The notes beneath the pieces were generated by a model that was not told the DNA's origin, ran no database searches, and saw only the letters and a list, made by a program, of their open reading frames with translations. 64,000 nucleotides of DNA from Oxytricha trifallax (lineage: Eukaryota > Ciliophora > Spirotrichea > Sporadotrichida > Oxytrichidae), in contig ARYC01025406.1 in the NCBI GenBank assembly GCA_000711775.1, forward strand, positions 1 through 64,000, written 5' to 3'. The position numbers and the translations under genes were made by a program. How positions within the stretch are numbered: the stretch's first letter is position 1; every line of letters begins with the position of its first letter. Below are positions 1 through 11,031 of the stretch, piece after piece.

Positions 1-875
1 GCTCAAAGAAGAGTAAACTGATGAATTAAGTGATTTTTAATAACGAACTCCTTCAAAGCTAAGCAACATCAACCATAATAAATAAATTCAATAGATCTCT
101 TGCTGAACAATTCAATTCTATATCAGCATCAAGCAGCATCAATTAACAGCCTAAGTTTTACAATTAAAAAACACAGCAGAGTACTTTTCATAATTCACGC
201 TTGTAAAATACAACAAAGTTAGCTTCCGATAGGTCAACAGGGTAATTAAAAGGCTTAAATAATCCAAGGGTTACTAAACAAAGTTATAAACCGTAAACAT
301 AGGAACAATCTAAGCTAATGTTTAAGCCTTCAATAGAGCAAAAGCAACAGCAATCTAAAGTAAAATTAGTTCATTAGTAGAAAGAAAAGAGTGCTAGTAA
401 ATCAAGAAGAAGAAACACTTCAATTGATAAGAGTAGCTATTAATCCTTACAGAAAAGCCTAAGCACTCTTTCGTTGTAGAGGTTAAATTCATAAAGTGGT
501 ATGTTCACACTAAGATCCTAAGCTACTTTTGCAAACAATAGCTAATTAAAAAATCCCAATTTTAGCAGTAAAAAGAATTCTTCTTCGTAAACATCACTAA
601 TATAAAGCACAAAATCTCAATCAAAATAGAAAATCAATTAAAAAGGAATCAAGACAGCTAATAAAATTAATAAAAATAACTATGGGCCTTAGGTTCACTA
701 TTTAAAAGTTGACTTATCATTAAATATGAATATAGGAAATAACAGTCAACTTTAAAAATCTCAAAGTTAAAATTTATAAGTGACTAATTATAATAATTAG
801 ATTGGTGGCGGAAAGGTGACAGTCAATGAGAGTTAAAATTTCAAGAATAACTTTATTAAGTAGTTATGTTTATGA
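1..875 (+). CDS. Q/N/S-rich hypothetical protein, 5'-truncated
   Basis: An open frame runs from base 3 to a TGA at 873-875, with TAA/TAG read as glutamine; the start lies left of the window. The protein is low-complexity, rich in Gln, Asn, Ser and Lys, with basic patches (SKSRRRN) and no domain I recognise. It converges on the selenoprotein K gene. I found no intron or IES in it. Function is unknown; it may be a disordered regulatory or cytoskeletal protein, which cannot be told from sequence alone. Confidence 0.6.
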
Positions 876-1185
876 TTAATTAAAAAAGTTAATTCAAAAA
901 TAAAGTATTTAAGAAATTAATCATAATAACTAAACATATTATTGTAATTTATTCTTTTTGTCTCCGTTAGAAATTTTAAGACTCTTAAATACTTCACAAA
1001 TTTATATTATTTCTATCATCAAGTAATCTACTGATTTTCAGAAGAGAAAGCACTTTTGTAAAGTGTTTACTTTCTACTTCTTCACTATTGAATATTTTAT
1101 CAAAATTCTAAGTCGTTTTAGTAACTTGAATTTACGACAAAACTTTCTTTTTAAATCAGCATAATTACTTTTGAGGATTATATTG
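876..1185. other. AT-rich convergent 3' region
   Basis: About 310 nt between the first gene's stop and the selenoprotein K 3' end. It holds a short inverted repeat near 1049-1063 (GCACTTTTGTAAAGTGT-like) but no coding signal. Confidence 0.5.
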
Positions 1186-1246
1186 CTAATTCATCATTAA
1201 ATAATCTTTGGTGACTGTTTCACCAGAATTATTCAACAAATCATTC
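1186..1246 (-). promoter_or_regulatory. Candidate SECIS element of selenoprotein K
   Basis: Directly after the final stop on the minus strand, ATGA is followed by a stem (AATAAT ... ATTATT, then TGGTGA ... TCACCA), an apical loop starting with AA, and TGATG on the 3' side. This is the layout of a eukaryotic SECIS: an ATGA/TGA non-Watson-Crick core, a helix, and unpaired apical adenosines. Position and motif order are seen; function is inferred. Confidence 0.6.
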
Positions 1247-1637
1247 AGCGTGGTCTTGGGCCTCATCCACCGCCCATAGGGAATCTATCTCTATTTCTTT
1301 GACTCCCCAGTCCTCTAATATTACCACCAGGTCTTAAATAAAATCTAATCAACATATTTTTATTGAAGTTTCTTCCACCTCCGCTTCCGCCGTTTCCTCC
1401 TCCACCGCTACCACCTCTGTAGTCTGAATTTCTGAAGTTACCTCCACCATTTGGTCCCCCACCAGGACCACCTCCTCTATTTTAATCTGACCGGAATGGA
1501 GCCGCGTCCTCTTTGGTCACATCACGTGGATCCTTTTTGAAGATAGTTGCAATAAATAGCATAAATATCTCCCATAACATCTTCAATAAATGCCAGAATT
1601 TATAAAACAAACTCGCCTGTTAATATGTCCTGACCAT
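1245..1637 (-). CDS. SELENOK: Selenoprotein K, UGA-encoded selenocysteine near C-terminus
   Basis: 130 codons from ATG at 1637 to TGA at 1245-1247, with an in-frame TGA at 1263-1265 (codon 125). The C-terminus reads PMGGG-U-GPRPR, matching the PMAGG-U-GR tail of SelK. A hydrophobic segment (FYKFWHLLKMLWEIFMLFI) near residues 11-30 is followed by a Gly/Arg/Asn-rich cytosolic part, as in this ER membrane family. SelK assists ER-associated degradation and protein palmitoylation in animals. A candidate SECIS follows the stop. The gene is divergent from TMEM161, about 160 nt apart. A 21-nt in-frame GT..AG stretch inside the Gly-rich part could be a very short intron. Reading the first TGA as the true stop would drop only six residues. 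Confidence 0.8.
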
Positions 1638-1796
1638 TGTTAGTATTTATATTTTATTATACTTTTGAATTCTTTCTAGAAATTTAGATAACAACAATAT
1701 CTATATTGCGTATATGAGCATGTTATTTTACTTCATTAGTCAATTTGAAAATATCATTTGTATTAAATATTTAACCTTCAATATTTTATTGATAAA

Positions 1797-3342
1797 ATGG
1801 CTTGGAACATCTTGTCATTTGAGCTGGTTCTCTTCGTTTCAGTACTGGCTCTATATATGAAACTACGTAAAGGAAACATTTTTTCCTTGAAATTAGTCCG
1901 TGGCTTGATCACTTACGTGCCTCCAGTCGATTAAGACTTCGAAGTATTGGAGAAGTCAAATCAGCCAGGCAGATAAAACAAAAAAGGAGAGGTTAATAAA
2001 TATGATAAGAAGAAGCTAGCAAGTAAAGCAAAGTTCCCTCTAAGGACTATAGAAATTGATGAAACCTTCTTGAAGCACAATCAGGAATTCTTTATTGAAT
2101 ACGATTTCTTCTTTATGTTGTTTATTGTGGTTTTGGTACTGTTTATTATCACTCAAACACTAAAGTTTATTGTTCCTTAGCAGATGGATGGAAATCTTAC
2201 TTTCTACATGATGATGTTTTTACTGTTAATGACTCAAGTCAACTTAATGAAGAATACTTTCAATTTAGGATACTTCAACTTCACAGATGAAACCAAGATG
2301 GAGTTCTTAGTAGCAATTAAGACATTCTTTGTAGTTTTAGGATTACTTAAATTCAATGGTTCATAGGCATTTTAAATAATTCTAAATTATTTTTAAGTAA
2401 TCATTTTTTGACTCAAACATAGAAAAAGCACATGATAAGTCATTAGAGCGTGTTAACTAAACCCTAGAATTATTAGGTGGCAGATTAGATTTACCTCATG
2501 AATTTTCATATTCACTATTAGCTGCATTCGCAGCTTTGATTTCATTCTGTACAGTTCGCCTAAGCATTCGTTTCTCCTACTATTTCTTCATGCTAACAAA
2601 GAACAGACAAATAGTGATGGCAACTAAGAAAGGTGATGAACTCCGAAGATATAAAGTATTACTTTACTCAATGTTCGTGAATCTACTCTCCCCACTTATT
2701 GTGACTTTATTCTATGTGAAACCACTTTTAGAAGCATTTATTGTACCCGAATATTTAGAAGAGAGTACTTGGAGAGTTTTGAGAGTAGGAGTGGTGGTCA
2801 CTGCCATTTGCATGAGGATATTAACTTACAGAGAAGAATTGCAATTTCTCTTCAATGAATCTTACTTCCTTGTTCAGAAATTGATGATTGACAAGAATGA
2901 AAAGATATTCAGATACATTAAACTAAGAATTCAAGAGAATTTCCTGAATACTTGGTACTTAGTGTTTCAGCAAACATGCAACTTAATTCACCCCATGCTT
3001 TTACTTCTTATCTATGTACACAGATTAGTTTCCTTCATTACTTCTGACTAATCCTCATAAAGATTAGATTATGCTTCTATCTATAAGAGAATAAGTGAAG
3101 AGTAAAATAAGGCATAGCTGAATGGACAGAAGTTCGAATATAACATATTCTAAGATACTGCTTCACTCTCAGAAATGTTTACACAGATATCGCAAAAAGG
3201 TCTGCTGACTCTTGAATATTATGAAGCTATCTTTGGTTTTATGATTTTCTGGTATTTTTTCTCCACTCTTATAGTTACTTTCTTCTCTTTATTCAATAAA
3301 AATGTTTTATATTATAAATATAAAAAGTTTAATAAATATTGA
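1797..3342 (+). CDS. TMEM161: TMEM161 family multi-pass membrane protein
   Basis: Starts ATGGCTTGGAAC at 1797 and ends with TGA at 3340-3342. One intron (2359-2422) restores the frame as KFN-EKAHDKSLERVNQTLE; its 5' end (GTTCAT) is atypical, and a 26-nt alternative at 2396-2421 would break the frame. Several hydrophobic segments match TMEM161A/B: an N-terminal helix, paired helices near residues 105-190, a conserved block LRRYKVLLYSMFVNLLSPL, and a C-terminal helix. Animal TMEM161B affects cardiac rhythm and calcium handling; the biochemical role is unclear. Expressed divergently from selenoprotein K and convergent with FAM161. Confidence 0.8.
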
Positions 3343-3419
3343 TTGTACTATCGTAAATATGTAGAAAAATGATATTCAAAAGACACTAATTTATATTTTT
3401 TCCAAAATAATTAAGTACA

Positions 3420-3978
3420 GATAATTCTCAAATGAGATAAGATATTAAAAATAGATAAGCTAAGTTCGGCATTCTTTCTTATTCTTATTTCTCTCTCATA
3501 TTCAATCTTGTCAGTCATTCTCTTATATAAAGGAACCAATACTTTCCAAGGAATATTGAAAATTATATGATTCATTATAATTTAGAATCTTATTTGCTCT
3601 GAAGGGAGGATGTTTCATAGTTTCTGGAATATCTCCTCCGCTCACGCCATCTCTATTTTTGCTCTAGTCTCTCGTATAAAATGAAAAAGGTTTCTCGTTT
3701 TGCTTTGTCAAAGCCATTGATAATCTTTTCACCTCAAGTCTACGTTCCTCCTTATTCTTTATTAGTTTCTCAAAGAGGGGTTCTTTTGTAGTTCTAGGAA
3801 TATCGTTTGCTCTAAAGACATAGGATTTGTATTAAAGGTCATTATTTTCTTTATCTTTTAGCATTTAATCCAATTTTTGCTCACGGATAGTCTTTTCACG
3901 TGATTTTCCACGTTATTCAAATTCATAAGGTTGAGGAAGTGTTACATTATACTTTCCTTTACCCTCTTTAGGAACCAT
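3420..3978 (-). CDS. FAM161 (UPF0564) centrosomal/ciliary protein
   Basis: Starts at ATG 3978. Family motifs are visible: KPFSFYTRD, then PPFRANKIP and YEREIRIRKNAELS, matching the FAM161 signature (KPFSF, F+A+PIP, YREIR). FAM161 proteins bind microtubules at ciliary and basal-body structures. One IES (3551-3588, pointer ATTC) sits between FRANKI and PWKVLVPLYK. A second likely IES uses a CTTATCT repeat near 3435-3460. No TGA appears in frame before the antisense TMEM161 gene, so the 3' end is unresolved. The ATG lies only 15 nt after the stop of the upstream gene on the same strand. Confidence 0.7.
3551..3588 (-). other. IES in FAM161 gene, pointer ATTC
   Basis: GAAT on the plus strand (ATTC in gene sense) repeats at 3551 and 3585. 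Removing 34 nt joins AAG-ATT-CCT-TGG and restores FRANKIPWKVL. Confidence 0.75.
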
Positions 3979-3992
3979 AGCTTGCTTGTAGT

Positions 3993-5775
3993 TCAGTTTA
4001 GAATATATTAAAGATAATACATATTGGTAAATTATTAAGCTTAAATAGATAAATTCAGTTTTTCTCTGACTTGTTTTATAAATTTCTGTTAAATATTCTC
4101 CTGCAGTTGGTTGCCTCCTTGTTCATCATTTGCTCCATTTGCAGTTAATCCCTTGCCCCTTGTTGGACTAAGTTGTATTTGATTATATCCCTGCAACTTG
4201 CCTCTCTTACTGAAAAATCCAAGGAATTATATCCAACTAATTGACTCTTCTTTATACTCAGTAAGCACTCTATTTAGCAAATCTTCAAATGATTCAGTCT
4301 CACCATCTATGGTTTTTCTTGCAACTTCTCCCATGAAATTCTAGAAATATTCATCTTCCGCAATGGTGCCAATCAAATAGTTGAAGTCTACGTGGTCTTG
4401 TGGGAGAGGGTTTTCTGGATTTGGTTCTTGTTCTTCCATCACTTAGTTAAAGATTTGTCTAAATTTATCTAACACTTCCTAGCCAAGAAATAATAAAACT
4501 TAATTAATAATATTATTATAAAACATTTTGAAAGTATTAATATAATATTTTTCTAGAACAACAAGAGCTTCCTCATTTAATAATTTCTCCACATTATTTT
4601 CAATCTAACATAGTGATTTGTTCTTAGATCTTCGAATCTCTTATTTCAATTTTGTTTTCATCTATTCCTCCAGTTATTTCTGCACAACTTTAGCATTTAA
4701 TGAACCTTCTAGTTTGGTAATTGTATCAAACTTAACATCATCCTTCTTCTTTTCAGGTTGCTCAACAGGCTTAACCTTTTCATCAACGTACTTATGAACC
4801 ATAAACTTCTCAAATTAAGTTTCAAATTTTTATCTCCTAGGAGAAATAATCTTGGGTCTCTTGGCTTTTTCTTCTCTATTAGGAGAGCCATTATCATCAG
4901 TGTCAATTCTTATCTTCTTTGATGGTGATCCACCATCATGACAAAGGTGTTTGTTAATCATGTAAGTGTTAATGTTTGGATCTGGATCAACTCCTCCACG
5001 ACCATAAGTTGGGTAACTCAAGCTTGAATCGACATGTTTCTCCTTTGGTTCTCTTAGTTCAGCCTTTTCTTAGAAAATTTCTCTCACTTACCGAGATTCT
5101 TCCTTCTTCTTAAAATACTTCTCCTCTATCAACCTGATTCTATCTTCATTTTGAGAACGAAGCTTATCCAAATCATCCATAGTCATAGCACTTTCGATAT
5201 TTGATTTAGATTAGAAACCATTCTTCATTATTCCATCTACTCCGTAACTTTCGTATTATTGATTGAATGCTGTCGCTGAGGGATATCCACTAGTGTATTA
5301 TTGCTATTATGGAATTTAGTTATTAAATTTAGTTTGGTCTGCATGTCTCTATTGCCATAAGAATTGTGATAATTGCTAAGGATCTTAGTTCTCCTTTCTG
5401 TAATTTGATTTTAAGTGAGTCATACCTTTTTCAAGTGTATTAATTAAATCTCTACTGATCTCTTCTGGTTTACCGAAATAAGGGGGTTAGCCTTGTCCAT
5501 AAAATCTTGGACTCATTGAAACTTCTGAGAGTCTCACACTTTCTTTGCCTTGAATGTTAAGAAACTACGAAATAAAATCATTAAAAATCATATTAATTTA
5601 CTCTTGGATCAGCAATTGGTGCAATTTAATCTTTCAAGACATGCTTCACAACGACAGGCTTGACTTTTGAGTAAGAAGAAAATGCAGATTGCTTTTAATT
5701 TTAAGACTAGGTTTACTAATTAGAACCGGGCTTCTGCTGTTTATTTATTGATTGTTTCTGTTAGTTATTCTTCAT
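3993..5775 (-). CDS. Hypothetical charged Q/N-rich protein
   Basis: 581 codons from ATG 5775 to TGA 3993-3995. A 37-nt intron (5565-5601, GTAAAT..GTAG) lies after codon 58. A Q/Y-rich first half (QQYTSGYPS-like) is followed by a Lys/Glu-rich half with coiled-coil character (EEKYFKKKEESRQVREIFQ; KQEIRRSKNK) and an acidic C-terminal third. I do not recognise a domain. FAM161 begins 15 nt downstream on the same strand, so the two probably share a transcription unit or chromosome. An in-frame 21-nt GT..AG stretch near 4480 could be a tiny intron. Confidence 0.65.
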
Positions 5776-5943
5776 ATTTTAAATTCAAATTATAATTATT
5801 CAATGAGAATAAAAGTTTAATCACTATAAATAGTCTCATTAAGATGAAAGAAGAGAAGAAGCGAGGATTTTAAATTTAGATTATCATTATTATTAAATTT
5901 ACTAACATATTTTTATATAAGTGATTTATTGCAAGTACTAGAA

Positions 5944-7743
5944 ATGAGTAATCCCTAGGAATTCAAAAAGGTTGAATGGTTGAAAGTTGAATTTAACAAC
6001 AAAGTCAAGAGAGTCTTCAACCCCTCTAAAGATCTATTGTGCCTTTCAAATCAAGTTAAAACTCACTTTAAAGAACTAAATGAGTGCCTTCTCGTTAACT
6101 CTGAGGAGTTGGAGCTGAATGAATTTGCAATTATTTGGGTAACTTAAGATCAGCAGAGAATTGTCATTTCTGACAGTGATCAGCTTGAGGAGATTTACAT
6201 GATGCACTGTGTTGTACAAGAGACAAGTATCCCAATTAACGAGGGCCAGAAATCTACCAGCACCTTGAGATTTCAAGTTATTGCTAAGTTGTAGGAAGAC
6301 TTGTATAAGTCAGTTTTCTCTCTTGCATAGGACTAACACTTCAACAGAAATGAGGAAGAAAAAAAAATTGGACTTAATGACTACAACAACTAAGCCATTA
6401 ATCCGTCTGAGAATATGAAGTAGAGCCTTTTCTATAGCAGCCATGATTCAAACATGAAGATCAATAATGATTAGCCCAGAGTAAGAAGTGAAAGTTTATA
6501 AGGTAAAAAGTAAGTTGATGACGATATCAAAGCCTCTACATTCAAAAGTTGTCATCCCAGTCACAGTTCACTACAGAGGGAGAAGGAATCACATGATCAG
6601 AATAATAACAATAATTCCTAATCCAATCTATAATCTGGAATATCAGATAACATGTTAGATGAAATTTAAAGCTAGAAATCTGAGGATGTCAACCAAGACT
6701 ATGGCATGAATGATAGACTATCATAAAATTCTTCATCAAATTCTGATGTTGTAGTTAGAAAGCACTCTTAAAGCTCTGACAGTGATTATGATTCATCCGA
6801 GGATGAGGATTTGGAGGACATTAGGATTCTGTAAACTTTGAAACATAGAATCAGACTAGAAGTCGAGAAGTCATTGATTCAATTATTTGAAAGTGAACCA
6901 AAGTTAGAAGCTATCAAACTGGAAGAAATAAAGTAATAGGAGATTGAGCAAGTTGAAAATCAAGCTGAAGAAGAGAAAATTGAAAACTCCTAGCTAATAG
7001 ACATTTCATATTATTTTATAGTTATTTCTGTGAGCATCTCCAACAAGCCTGTTAATCCGCTGAGCTAATCTTAGAAATTTTTATCTGGACTCTAAAGCTT
7101 CAGAAACTTTTTCAATAAAAAGAACATTCCCAAGGATAAGTAGCTATATGCCATGATATAAGGTCAATCTGAGATTTATCTTGAAGCAGAAGCTGACCAA
7201 CAGTGTACTTTGAAATGGGTTATCTAAAATCAAGCATAAATTGAATGGCCAAAGGGAATAATCTAGCTTGTTCCAGTTTATTCTCAGCCAGTTGTACTTA
7301 TCAATGTGAAAGATTTACAAGCAACCTTGAAGCCAAATGAAACTGAAGAAATTCAAATCAATCTGTTTATACCTAAGGATATCAAGGAGACCTATCAGAT
7401 TGTTATGTTTAGACTGAGAACACAAGATAGACAATATCTTGGTTAGCCATTAATTGCTTTCATTAAAGTAAAGAGAGACTAGAACTCATCTCAGGATAGT
7501 AAAGATGAAAATTGTGACTCCCAACTCTAATACTCCAGAGTTTCTTTAAGAAAGTCATCTATTGATGATTTCACTTTATACAACTTGAATGATGAGCAAT
7601 TGCTTGGAATGGCTTCACTCTTATTCGATGAAGGGTATGGGTCATTTGATAGATGCTATGGCTTGATTAGAGTGTTGAGAGGGGACTTGAAGAAAGCCAG
7701 AGACATTCTCAGTTAACTCATATTTTATGAGTGTCAGTACTGA
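5944..7743 (+). CDS. NBR1-like protein: PB1, FW (four-tryptophan) and UBA domains
   Basis: 599 codons, uninterrupted from ATG 5944 to TGA 7741-7743, with no intron or IES. The N-terminus (residues 1-90) looks like a PB1 domain: KVEFNNKVKRVF, then WVTQDQQRIVISDSDQLEEI. A long Ser/Asp-rich linker contains acidic clusters (SDYDSSEDEDLEDI). Near residue 410 an FW-type Ig-like domain follows (LKWVIQNQAQIEWPKGI ... QTLKPNETEEIQI). The C-terminus resembles UBA (LNDEQLLGMASLLFDEGYG ... GDLKKARDILSQL). This order is typical of NBR1, a selective autophagy receptor that oligomerises by PB1 and binds ubiquitin by UBA. No ZZ zinc finger was seen, which is odd for NBR1. ILRUN-type proteins share only the FW part. 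Confidence 0.75.
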
Positions 7744-7900
7744 TGAGCTACAGGTCCAGGTTCATTGAAAGAATCAATGGACGGCAGAAATGAATTTTTA
7801 ACAATAGTAATACTATTATGATATTTGATTAGATTATACTTGAGTTAATTGGTGATGTTTTTGACAAGTTGATAATTATAAATTATAAAAATTAAAATTA

Positions 7901-9023
7901 ATGGCTTCTTTTTAAAAAATTATAAAGCGCTAGTTCCACATTACTTCTAGAATATAAGCCTCTTAAAAATAAACTATTTTCTTGCTTCAAAATTCAAGGA
8001 GGTACTTTGCTAATTAACCAAGTAATTAATCTAAGAAACAAGATTATGAAGATAAATAAAGAAAAGCAGTATAAGAAGCAATCCAGTTTAAATTAATATT
8101 AGAAGTATTATTTTATTTTAAGCTCCTGAAATGGATCCTCAGGAGGAAGTATCATTTTAAGACAATTACATGTATCTAAGAGTAATCTGTTTTTCAGTAG
8201 TATTTTTCGGTTGTTGCTATAAAGTGCACTAATATATGTAGAACTAAATGAAGTAGAGAAAACTTCAAAGAGAAGGTCTAATAGATTACGATGATACAAC
8301 TAAATTGTCAGAAAATGAAAAGAAAATTAAGATCGGAGGGTATTGGAGACTTAAGGACCTTAATGGAAAAGACATGACAAGTTAAAAATTGAGAGGAAAT
8401 TACTATCTGTTGTATTTTGGATTTTCACTATGTCCCGATGTCTGCCCTCTAGCTATAATGAAAATGAATAAAGCAGTGAAAAAGATCTCATAAAGTAGCG
8501 AAGGCAGAGAGTTCTTCAAATTGAAGTAAATATTTGTGACAGTTAATCCAGACTACGACTCACCAGAGAAACTGCGATAATACTCTGAAATGTATGATAA
8601 AAATTTGATCATTCTAAGAGCAGAGAATTCAAAGTCAGATTACTTGTTAGATATGTTGAGCAAATTCAAAGTGCCAGTGGGTTTGAGTTAGGAAGAAGCC
8701 TAGAAAGTTAATGAATTTTTTTAATAAAAACAAGAGAAAGAGGGATGGCTACAAAGAATATTTGGAGGTTCAAAGAAATACTAAGCAACTGAAAGTATTC
8801 TAAATGATCATTCCTAAGTGTTTTATCTCATGGGACCAGATAATTAATTCTTAGGGTTTTACTAAACGGATATGGATCATAATGAACTTGCTGCAAATGT
8901 AATGGACGATATGAGCTATGACTTAGGGACCAAATATATTGGTACTGGCAATAGACCTGCCAAGAAAATTAATCATTAAAATTAAATAAATGTAATATTT
9001 GATGATTAATTAATTTTTATTGA
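7901..9023 (+). CDS. SCO1: SCO1-type mitochondrial copper chaperone
   Basis: From the sequence: a basic, Ser-rich N-terminus, a transmembrane helix (LRVICFSVVFFGCCY), and a thioredoxin-like domain with the copper motif CPDVC (FGFSLCPDVCPL) and a distal His in MDHNE. Family knowledge: SCO1 delivers copper to the CuA site of cytochrome c oxidase from the inner membrane. The ATG (7901) and membrane parts lie in different frames until an AT-rich insert is removed (pointer AAGC). The stop is uncertain: the frame runs to TGA 9115-9117, but an ATTAAT repeat (8968, 9009) would excise 41 nt and give an early TGA at 9021-9023, near the usual family C-terminus. Confidence 0.8.
8076..8123 (+). other. IES in SCO1 gene, pointer AAGC
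   Basis: AAGC at 8076-8079 and 8120-8123. Removing 44 nt joins the presequence frame to the membrane-helix frame (..AVQEAPEMDPQ..). A further AAGC at 8064 would also restore the frame, so the left edge is ambiguous. Confidence 0.65.
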
Positions 9024-9243
9024 ATAAACAAGAGTGATAAAGTTGTAATTAAATGTTTTTTCGATTTTATTAATTCACCATATGCAAATATTTCATTCTT
9101 TAAAACCTTATTTGTGACCATAGATAATAAAAAATTAGTTTAAATAAGTTAAAATGCTGATCCTTTCCTTTTATTCTTACTTTTAATTTGTTTATTAAAA
9201 TATACTTAATAAACAACCCAATAACTATATCAAACTTAAATTA

Positions 9244-10847
9244 ATGGGATTACCAAACTTTCTTCGACTTAACATACTATCTCTTGGGTTTTTCCTGATT
9301 TTTGTGGCTTATAATTCAGCAGCAATCCTTGCACCTCAAATAATGATTAATTTAGGCTTTCAAGGTTTGGGATTTTATTCGATTGCTGTGTTGTACTTGG
9401 TATTTGGAATTTGTAGCTTATTCAGCACAGGAATTGTCAAAAAGATTGGCACAAAAACATCATTAGTAGTTGGAAGTTTATGCTATTCATTCTGGATATT
9501 ATGTTTAATTTTTACATTATGATAATATTTTAAAAATAATCTATTTCATTTATAGTTTAATCAAAATAACTAAATCTCTCAATAATTTTTAAGAATCAAC
9601 TTCTGTAAATATAAAATAAAAAAAATATATTTAAATAGAGATAAACACAATTAAATTAATATTTTTTGATATTCTCATTTTTATCGCCAGCTTTTGCAAT
9701 TCACGCTGAAAACAAAGATTTCTTCTTATTTAGACGTGGTTTTGTATACTTCTCATTAGTGTTCACAGCTGCTTTCATTGGATTTGGTGCAAGTATAATA
9801 TGGGTTGCTCAAGGAAGGTATGTTTCTATATGCTGTCCCCCAGAGAAAAAAGGCTTTTTCTTCTCATACTTTTGGATTTTCTTCACTTCATCAATCATTG
9901 TGGGGAACATCACTTCTTCTGTAATTTTACAGCACTTAAGAGAAAGTACATTTTATGTAAACTTTAATTTTCAGGTTACAATAAAAAATTAATAATTAAG
10001 TAAGTTTAATCTTAGTATGCATAGGAGTAACAGGATCAATGACTTTTTTGCTTTTGACTGACCCTCCTGAATCCCAGTAATAGACACAGCTTTAAACCCA
10101 GCAACCTTAGAGGACTTTTATGGATGATTTCTAAGACACGATTAATCTTCTTAAATCGCCTCGCATGCTCTAAGTTATCCCATTGATGATGCAGACTTCA
10201 ATATCAATGGTGGCAGCCACTGCAAACTTTCTACCTATGATGTATATTACCCTTGAAAATGAGCCAGACATGAATGATCAATTAAAGTTTAAGACTTGCT
10301 TAATGGCTCTACTGCCTTTGGGATTAGGTGGAATGCTTGGAGGATCAATCTTCGGTTAGATTTTAGATAAATTCAAACATAGATTCACACTTTATTTTTC
10401 AATTACTCTACTTCTTTCAGCCTACACAGTTCTATTTGTTCAAGTATATCTTTGGAAATTCAACTCTTTGCTGTATATACTATCGCTTATTTGGGGATTT
10501 CAAGACTCATTTTAAAATAATTTCGTTTAATGCGTTTGCGGATTTGAATTTGACTCAAATCTTACGCCATTTAGTATTAGCAAACTTACCCAAGCTATAA
10601 CTACTTTTTTCCTGCTCTTGATATCTTCAACACTTAAAACTTAAAAATATTTTTTATTTAAACATAAGCTTAATTCGCTATGTACTTTATTTTCACGATG
10701 ATTTTTGGATTATTTTCACTCATATTACTACTGAACTTTAACTACAGAGGAAAACCATAGCCTGGTAAATAATTTGCAGAATAAAAAGAGAAACTTAATG
10801 AAATGAGTGATTTAATCAAACATGATAAAAAGTAAGAGAAAGTTTGA
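9244..10847 (+). CDS. UNC93-like major-facilitator membrane protein
   Basis: Begins MGLPNFLRLNILSLGF at 9244 and ends at TGA 10845-10847. After three IESs are removed the protein has about 11 hydrophobic segments. UNC93 hallmarks include an N-terminal helix with YNSAA, GFYSIAVLYLVFGICSLF, and the motif ASIIWVAQGRYVS (compare WxxQGxY in UNC93A). UNC93 proteins act as potassium-channel regulators or trafficking chaperones for receptors. The three interruptions (9495-9673, 9957-10003, 10640-10673) each lie in AT-rich sequence without splice signals and each restores the frame exactly. A short Q-rich loop (ESQQQTQLQTQQPQ) lies mid-protein. Confidence 0.8.
9495..9673 (+). other. IES 1 in UNC93-like gene, pointer GATATT
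   Basis: GATATT at 9495 and 9668. Removing 173 nt joins TTC-TGG-ATA-TTC-TCA (SFWIFSFLSP). No GT..AG intron fits. Confidence 0.85.
9957..10003 (+). other. IES 2 in UNC93-like gene, pointer GTAA
   Basis: GTAA at 9957 and 10000. Removing 43 nt gives TFYVSLILVCIGVTG, a continuous membrane helix. Confidence 0.75.
10640..10673 (+). other. IES 3 in UNC93-like gene, pointer CTTAA
   Basis: CTTAA at 10640 and 10669. Removing 29 nt gives LKTQFAMYFIFTMIFG in frame. Confidence 0.8.
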
Positions 10848-11031
10848 TTACTTATCAAATAAGTAAATTTCTTATTGACAACATCGAATTAATTTATTTA
10901 ACTTATTCCCATATATTAATTTTGAATAGGCAAAAAAATTGAAATATATTTCTTAATAAATAAATAAAATCTAATTAATTCTATATTATCACATCTTAAA
11001 ATACTCTAACATTTATAACTTTGTTGTAAGT

